Source: Candidatus Coatesiibacteriota bacterium
Lineage (GTDB): Bacteria; RBG-13-66-14
DNA length: 13,159 nt
Direction of reading: 5' to 3'
Assembly (NCBI GenBank): GCA_014728185.1
Contig: WJMB01000063.1
Location: forward strand, 1-13,159
The notes under the pieces are model-generated. The model made no database searches and was not told the DNA's origin. It saw only the letters and a list, made by a program, of their open reading frames with translations. Of this stretch, positions 9,800-13,159 are shown in pieces (position 1 is the first letter of the stretch; the number at the start of each line of letters is the position of its first letter). The position numbers and the translations under genes are program-made.

Positions 9800-9814
9800 T
9801 GGCACGAGGGATGC
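9800..9814 (+). promoter_or_regulatory. Sigma-54-like -24/-12 site
   Basis: TGGCACGAGGGATGC has the invariant GG (9801-9802) and GC (9813-9814) separated by exactly 10 bp and a perfect TGGCACG -24 element. The -12 element is ATGC instead of TTGC. A start would fall near 9826, about 280 nt upstream of the plus-strand lipoprotein gene. Confidence 0.4.
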
Positions 9815-9943
9815 TGACAGGCGGCGCATTGTCAATCACAATCACTCCAGACGACCTCATCAAGGCGCCCTTTGCTGAGCGCCGTATGAGCCTGCATTGG
9901 CCCAGATGGCGGTAACATGCTCTTCATCTTTCCGTTTATCGCC

Positions 9944-9974
9944 TTGACGGCCGACCGCTCGGGTATGGTAAACT
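9944..9974 (+). promoter_or_regulatory. Candidate sigma-70 promoter of the 10108 lipoprotein gene
   Basis: TTGACG (9944-9949) matches a -35 at five of six positions. Downstream, TGG-TAAACT (9966-9974) resembles an extended -10, but the 19-bp spacer is long. The predicted leader is about 125 nt and contains the hairpin at 10041-10053. Confidence 0.3.
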
Positions 9975-10040
9975 CCGCTGTGAACGAGAACCTGCGGCGA
10001 CCGGCAAGCTGGATACGCCGTGATCTAACGTAACAAACCG

Positions 10041-10053
10041 AGCCCGTCGGGCT
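10041..10053 (+). other. Small hairpin in the predicted leader of the lipoprotein gene
   Basis: AGCCC and GGGCT pair around GTC, and imperfect flanks (AACAAACCG / GATTTCGTT) could extend the stem. A short T-containing stretch follows. It could be a weak attenuator or a leader stem. I see no leader peptide or riboswitch pattern. Confidence 0.35.
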
Positions 10054-10107
10054 GATTTCGTTATCAGGCGGGGTCGATTACCCAAAGTCTTATCAGGAGA
10101 GCAAAAC

Positions 10108-10875
10108 ATGAAAAAAACCCGTCTCGCCGCCGTGTCGGCCCTGGCCGCCCTGACCGCCATCCTCGCCGGTTGCGGAGGCTCCGCCGTCAACACCGAGATC
10201 GAATGCGCCGGAACTTACGAGCTGGTCTCCGGCGACGACCAACCCCTGCCCGAGCTGCTCGACGGCTGGTTCATCAAGCTGCACCAACACGACTCCGGCT
10301 ACTACCTGGTCGAGTGGATGGAGTCCCGCGACGGCGATCCCATCAGCGGCGCCGACGGCACCGTCTTCCAGGACGTGGCCATGGGCTTCGGCGATGACAT
10401 GCTGGCCATCGGCTCTATGGACGGCCCCCTGGTTTTGGTGCTCCGCGTCGGTGACGACGTCATGGCCGGTCACTGCGCCCAGTACGGCAGCGATCAGGTC
10501 TGGACCGTCAACGCCCTGGGCGCCGAGCCCGGCGAGCTGCCCAAGCGGCCCGAACTCGGCGTCCTCGAAACCGACGGCGTCTTCGACGTCAAGGGCGACA
10601 ACCCGCCCCCCGAAGAGGACACCTACTACGAGGGCGTCTTCCGCCTCGAGGCCCACGGCGAGGTCATCGCCAACGAGCAGCAGATCACCACGGCCGGCAT
10701 CGGTCAGTCAATACAGGACCCCTTCGTCGGCGTGGGACTGCTGGCCGAGGATCACCTGGTGCTGATGACCGGCACCTTCCTGGCCGTCTACACCGGCGGC
10801 GACGGCTCCTGGGACGGTATGTGGACCATGGCCGGCAACGAGGACATGGCCAAGGAGGAGCTGGACCTGCAGTAA
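10108..10875 (+). CDS. Beta-rich lipoprotein of unknown function
   Basis: A 255-residue protein with a clear lipoprotein signal: MKKTR, a hydrophobic Ala/Leu core and lipobox LAGC with Cys22. The mature part is acidic and predicted beta-rich, with alternating hydrophobic strands such as FIKLHQH, YYLVEWM and LVLVLRVGDD. Two stretches resemble one another. One runs from about 90 (GFGDDMLAIGSMDGPLVLV, then QVWTVNALG). The other runs from about 208 (GVGLLAEDHLVLM, then GMWTMAGNED). This suggests two copies of one lipocalin-like or beta-barrel module, which is an inference. I do not recognise the family. The ATG is preceded by AGGAGA (10095-10100) at 7 nt. The gene appears monocistronic, with a candidate promoter upstream and a strong hairpin 26 nt after its stop. 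Acidic, GC-rich codon use matches the rest of the right half. Confidence 0.85.
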   Translation: MKKTRLAAVSALAALTAILAGCGGSAVNTEIECAGTYELVSGDDQPLPELLDGWFIKLHQHDSGYYLVEWMESRDGDPISGADGTVFQDVAMGFGDDMLAIGSMDGPLVLVLRVGDDVMAGHCAQYGSDQVWTVNALGAEPGELPKRPELGVLETDGVFDVKGDNPPPEEDTYYEGVFRLEAHGEVIANEQQITTAGIGQSIQDPFVGVGLLAEDHLVLMTGTFLAVYTGGDGSWDGMWTMAGNEDMAKEELDLQ

Positions 10876-10901
10876 CCGCCCAAACTCGGCTTTGTATGAA
10901 G

Positions 10902-10926
10902 GGGACCGGCCGCCGCCGGTCCCTTT
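10902..10926 (+). terminator. Intrinsic-type terminator of the lipoprotein gene
   Basis: GGGACCGGC (10902-10910) and GCCGGTCCC (10915-10923) form a perfect 9-bp GC-rich stem with loop CGCC, followed by TTT. It begins 26 nt after the stop codon. The T run is short, and it coincides with the left edge of the MITE-like element, whose flanking GGTCCC is part of the right arm. Confidence 0.7.
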
Positions 10927-10979
10927 GCCGAACCAGCCCCCGGCTCCCCAACCCATCCGCACTGACAACGGGGAGGCGT

Positions 10980-10994
10980 TGGCACGTTTCTTGC
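10980..10994 (+). promoter_or_regulatory. Sigma-54 promoter, rightward
   Basis: TGGCACGTTTCTTGC matches the RpoN consensus TGGCACG-N4-TTGC at every defined position, with GG and GC 10 bp apart. Transcription would start near 11006, heading to the zinc-ribbon/CorA-type operon about 175 nt on. It is also the left arm of a 15-bp inverted repeat. Confidence 0.55.
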
Positions 10995-11037
10995 GGAGTG
11001 ACGCGCGAAGCCGCCGAGAAGCCCTCCCCGCCCCGCT

Positions 11038-11052
11038 GCAAGAAACGTGCCA
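11038..11052 (-). promoter_or_regulatory. Sigma-54 promoter, leftward (inverted copy)
   Basis: The reverse complement of 11038-11052 is the identical 15-mer TGGCACGTTTCTTGC, here followed by A, which also satisfies the W at the end of the consensus. Transcription would start near 11026 and run leftward toward the lipoprotein terminator, converging with the rightward copy. Confidence 0.5.
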
Positions 11053-11103
11053 TCGCCGGGCCGGGCCGGGAGGCGTTCGTAGGAGGTGTTCGGCAAAGGT
11101 CCC

Positions 11104-11133
11104 TTGCGCGATCCCGGGCGGCGGGGCTATAAT
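11104..11133 (+). promoter_or_regulatory. Sigma-70-like promoter of the zinc-ribbon/CorA-type operon
   Basis: TTGCGC (11104-11109), an 18-bp spacer and a perfect TATAAT (11128-11133) place a start near 11140, giving a leader of about 40 nt before the TTG at 11182. It sits just outside the right end of the MITE-like element. Confidence 0.6.
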
Positions 11134-11181
11134 CGCTGGTGATAATCCAGTTTCCACAACCCGCCTGCCTCGGGAGGCCGT

Positions 11182-11745
11182 TTGGAGGACCCCACCCCGC
11201 GCCAGCGTCTTGTTCTCTGGTTGATCGCCGAGCTGACGGGTCCGGAGGACCCCGGCGGCCCGTTGCGCTTCGTCAAGGAGAGCTCCATCCAGGCGTTCTT
11301 CTTCCGGGCCAGTCATGAGAAACTGCTTCCCTACGACACCGCGCCGGTGCTGACCCTCTGGCACGGTGACACCCGTTACGTCCAGCTCTCCCAGGAGGGC
11401 CAGGAGGACCTGACGAGTTTGGAAGGCGCGGGCTTCCTGCAGCGCCTCGAGCTGTCCAGCATCGACCAGGACCTGCTCTCGGCCTACCGGATCACCCCGC
11501 GGGGAAGGGCGGCGGCGGAGCTGGAGCCCGCCGCGTCCGAGGAGCTGGCCGTGCTGACGCAGTGTTCCTGCGGTGGAGCCCTGGCCTACCTGACCAGCCG
11601 GGAGCGGGCCTGGCGGCGCTGCTCCAAGTGCGGCAAGGAGACCGATATCACCTGCCTGGATTTTCCCAGCATCCCCTACCGCAGCAAGGCCCACTTTCCC
11701 AGCCTGATCACCCTCCAGTACCGAGCCGAGGATTGCGATGACTGA
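11182..11745 (+). CDS. Probable winged-helix / zinc-ribbon protein
   Basis: A 187-residue cytoplasmic protein, family not recognised. Residues about 5-115 look helical with a winged-helix flavour: RQRLVLWLIAEL near the N-terminus, then YVQLSQEGQEDLTSLEGAGF and a wing-like AYRITPRGRAAAE (101-113). A zinc-ribbon-like motif follows with CSC (128-130) and CSKC (147-150), and an extra Cys158. This suggests a metal-binding regulator or adaptor, by inference only. The start is TTG, with GGGAGG (11172-11177) only 4 nt upstream. No in-frame ATG or GTG lies between this point and the in-frame stop at 11143. Its last 8 nt (ATGACTGA) are also the start of the CorA-type gene, so the two are translationally coupled and probably act together. 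A TATAAT promoter precedes it. Confidence 0.75.
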   Translation: MEDPTPRQRLVLWLIAELTGPEDPGGPLRFVKESSIQAFFFRASHEKLLPYDTAPVLTLWHGDTRYVQLSQEGQEDLTSLEGAGFLQRLELSSIDQDLLSAYRITPRGRAAAELEPAASEELAVLTQCSCGGALAYLTSRERAWRRCSKCGKETDITCLDFPSIPYRSKAHFPSLITLQYRAEDCDD

Positions 11746-13087
11746 GACCAACGAGCTGCTGTTCGCCGGAGGAAGCTCCCGGCTGGTGATCGGCGAGTGG
11801 ATACCCTTCGGCGCCAACTATATCGACCTGTTCAGCCGCAAGATCCGGCCCAGCTACGCCCCCGTGGGCAGCACCTTCCTGGCCGAGGAGCTGGACACCT
11901 CGCCCGACGAGCCGACCTTCGAAATCCACCAGCCGCCCACGGAGCTGGTCATCCGCGACAGCGAGCGCGGCAAGCGGATCACCTTCGCGGCCCGGCTGGG
12001 CTATTTGGACACCGGTGGAAGCGTGCAGGAGGAGTGGTTGGGGGTGCACCTGGACGTCTTCGGCCGCGTCTTCTACGGCACCGAGCTCTTGTCGGTCAAC
12101 GAAAACGACCGCCGCTTCTCCCTGGACGCTCTGTCCCCGGTCATCGCCGACCTGGTCCACGACTCATCTTTAATGATGTCGACCCTGCTCTCCAGCTCGC
12201 AGAACCGCTTCATCGAGCTGATCCATCGCGGGATGATCGACGATCGCGACAAGTTCGTGGCCCTGCTAGCCGAGGAGCTGGTCGACGCCGACGGCGTCGC
12301 CCTGCCCTCCGGCGCCGACCCCCTCGAGGACAGCGACCGCCGGGCCGAGCTGGCCCAGTTGCTGGGCGAGATCTACGGCGCCCGGAGGCTGGGCGACGGC
12401 ACGCTGCTGGTTTGGGGCCGCAGCGGCGCCCTGCTCTTCTCGCCGCAGTGGCACCGCTACGAGCGCGCCCTGACCACCTACGGCTACATCCACTCCCTGG
12501 CTGACGCCGTCGACAACCTCTTCCACGGCTCGGCGGTCAACGGCGAGCACATCCGCCGGATCAAGAAGCTCATTATCTCCGGCGAGGTCACCGAGGCCAG
12601 TGTGCTGCGCAAGGACCTGACCCGGCTCTCCGAGGACATCACCACCTACGGTCTGGTCTCCAAGCTCCTCGGCGGCGCCGTGGACTCCTTGCGCGGAGCT
12701 CTCGACAGCAACCGGGACGGTTATGACGATGAGGAGCGCGAGCTCTTCGAGCTCCTCGAGCTCGAGAGCCGCCTGGACCTGCTGATCCACAAGGTCCAGG
12801 ACCTGACGCCGACCGTCGAAGCCGTCGAGACCTCCCTGGAGGGACTGAACAATCTGGTGGGCACCCTGCAGGAGGAGGAGACCGACCGCCTCAACCGGGT
12901 GATGCAGATCCTCACCGTGGTCACCACCGTGGCCGTGCCGATCACCATCATCACGGGCTGGTACGGGATGAACTTCCGCTTCATGCCCGAGCTCAACTGG
13001 CCGGGGAGCTACTTCGTGGTCATCGGCATCTCCATCGCCGTGGCCGTGGGGCTGCTGATTCTGTTCAAGAAGAAGAAGTGGTTCTGA
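11738..13087 (+). CDS. CorA-family divalent-cation channel-like protein with atypical N-terminal domain
   Basis: A 449-residue inner-membrane protein. The C-terminal 70 residues are unmistakably CorA type: the stalk-to-TM1 sequence DRLNRVMQILTVVTTVAVP, the GMN selectivity motif (410-412, in WYGMNF), the periplasmic loop MPELNW, a second TM helix (about 425-443) and a basic KKKKWF tail. Residues about 280-385 are long amphipathic helices that fit the CorA stalk. CorA forms pentameric Mg/Co/Ni channels gated by cytoplasmic divalent ions. The first about 270 residues do not read like the usual CorA funnel domain. They contain a beta-rich start (LLFAGGSSRLVIGEW), a helical region and LLVWGRSGALLFSP near 226-239. 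The protein is longer than typical bacterial CorA (about 315-350). ATG with GAGGA (11728-11732) 5 nt upstream supports the start, which overlaps the upstream stop by 8 nt. Substrate and partner role of the upstream protein are unknown. Confidence 0.88.
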   Translation: MTETNELLFAGGSSRLVIGEWIPFGANYIDLFSRKIRPSYAPVGSTFLAEELDTSPDEPTFEIHQPPTELVIRDSERGKRITFAARLGYLDTGGSVQEEWLGVHLDVFGRVFYGTELLSVNENDRRFSLDALSPVIADLVHDSSLMMSTLLSSSQNRFIELIHRGMIDDRDKFVALLAEELVDADGVALPSGADPLEDSDRRAELAQLLGEIYGARRLGDGTLLVWGRSGALLFSPQWHRYERALTTYGYIHSLADAVDNLFHGSAVNGEHIRRIKKLIISGEVTEASVLRKDLTRLSEDITTYGLVSKLLGGAVDSLRGALDSNRDGYDDEERELFELLELESRLDLLIHKVQDLTPTVEAVETSLEGLNNLVGTLQEEETDRLNRVMQILTVVTTVAVPITIITGWYGMNFRFMPELNWPGSYFVVIGISIAVAVGLLILFKKKKWF

Positions 13088-13159
13088 CAACTGCGCGTGC
13101 CGTATGATGTTGGATCGGGATGTCGGATTGGTCCTTCTGTCCCGGCCGTTCTGCTCAGC

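Larger units (their letters stand above)
8984..10107. other. Gene-free divergent intergenic region rich in short repeats
   Basis: About 1.1 kb separates the leftward secreted-protein unit from the rightward lipoprotein gene. Its open frames (for example plus 9068-9364 and minus 9530-9745) lack family motifs and ribosome-binding sites, and two overlap short tandem repeats. Composition is lower in G/C than the genes. It holds an inverted repeat, three tandem repeats, a sigma-54-like site, a candidate sigma-70 promoter and a small hairpin, listed separately. I see no RNA gene. Confidence 0.6.
10924..11097. mobile_element. MITE-like 174-bp element (candidate)
   Basis: The segment starts TTTGCCGAAC (10924-10933) and ends GTTCGGCAAA (11088-11097), perfect 10-bp terminal inverted repeats. 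It is flanked on both sides by GGTCCC (10918-10923 and 11098-11103), as a 6-bp target-site duplication would be. It contains no gene. A second, nested 15-bp inverted repeat sits inside. Removing it with one GGTCCC would join the lipoprotein terminator hairpin directly to the -35 of the downstream operon. A chance origin of the short flanking repeat is possible, because the left copy also belongs to the terminator stem. No second copy is present in this window. Confidence 0.4.

Noticed and set aside
10708..11817. Minus-strand open frame of 369 codons across the lipoprotein end and operon start
   Set aside because: It runs antisense through two supported genes, the terminator and the palindromic segment. 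Its composition is that of GC-rich antisense sequence.
13103..13108. TATGAT -10-like box after the CorA-type gene
   Set aside because: No -35 at a suitable distance, and the window ends before any downstream gene can be seen.

Overview
The window looks like chromosomal DNA of a Gram-negative, GC-rich bacterium from, or close to, the FCB (Fibrobacteres-Chlorobi-Bacteroidetes) assemblage or an allied candidate phylum. The main evidence is a secreted 882-residue protein ending in a textbook type IX secretion (T9SS, type A / FlgD-like) sorting domain, two lipobox lipoproteins and a DUF2723 membrane protein. The phylum assignment is inference. Genes are GC-rich (47 of 60 bases are G/C in the row 12301-12360), while the two long gene-free stretches are far poorer (22 of 60 in the row 4381-4440).

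Left half, all on the minus strand: glmS (92-1924, glucosamine-6-phosphate synthase) lies 83 bp downstream of a DUF2723/TPR membrane protein (2008-3879). About 1.6 kb without a convincing gene follows (3943-5499), holding a degenerate repeat that may be a decayed coding remnant. Next comes a two-gene unit read leftwards: the T9SS-type secreted protein (6335-8983), then a TPR lipoprotein (5553-6305), closed by a perfect 16-bp hairpin (5500-5535). The secreted protein resembles the MXAN_6640-type putative metalloproteases but shows no HExxH where I would expect it.

A divergent, gene-free 1.1 kb (8984-10107) separates the two halves. It contains three different short tandem repeats (14 bp x3, 12 bp x3, 18 bp x2) within 280 bp, an 11-bp inverted repeat and a sigma-54-like site.

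Right half, plus strand: a beta-rich lipoprotein (10108-10875) with a strong terminator hairpin, then a 174-bp segment with 10-bp terminal inverted repeats and 6-bp flanking direct repeats (MITE-like). Inside it are two inverted copies of a perfect sigma-54 -24/-12 promoter sequence pointing at each other. After a sigma-70-like promoter (11104-11133) comes a tight two-gene operon: a probable winged-helix/zinc-ribbon protein (11182-11745) overlapping by 8 nt a CorA-type channel with an unfamiliar N-terminal half (11738-13087).

The segment 10902-11182 (terminator, MITE-like element, convergent sigma-54 sites, sigma-70 promoter) and the operon it precedes are the most unusual part. The first 91 bp and the last 72 bp hold no gene I can support.
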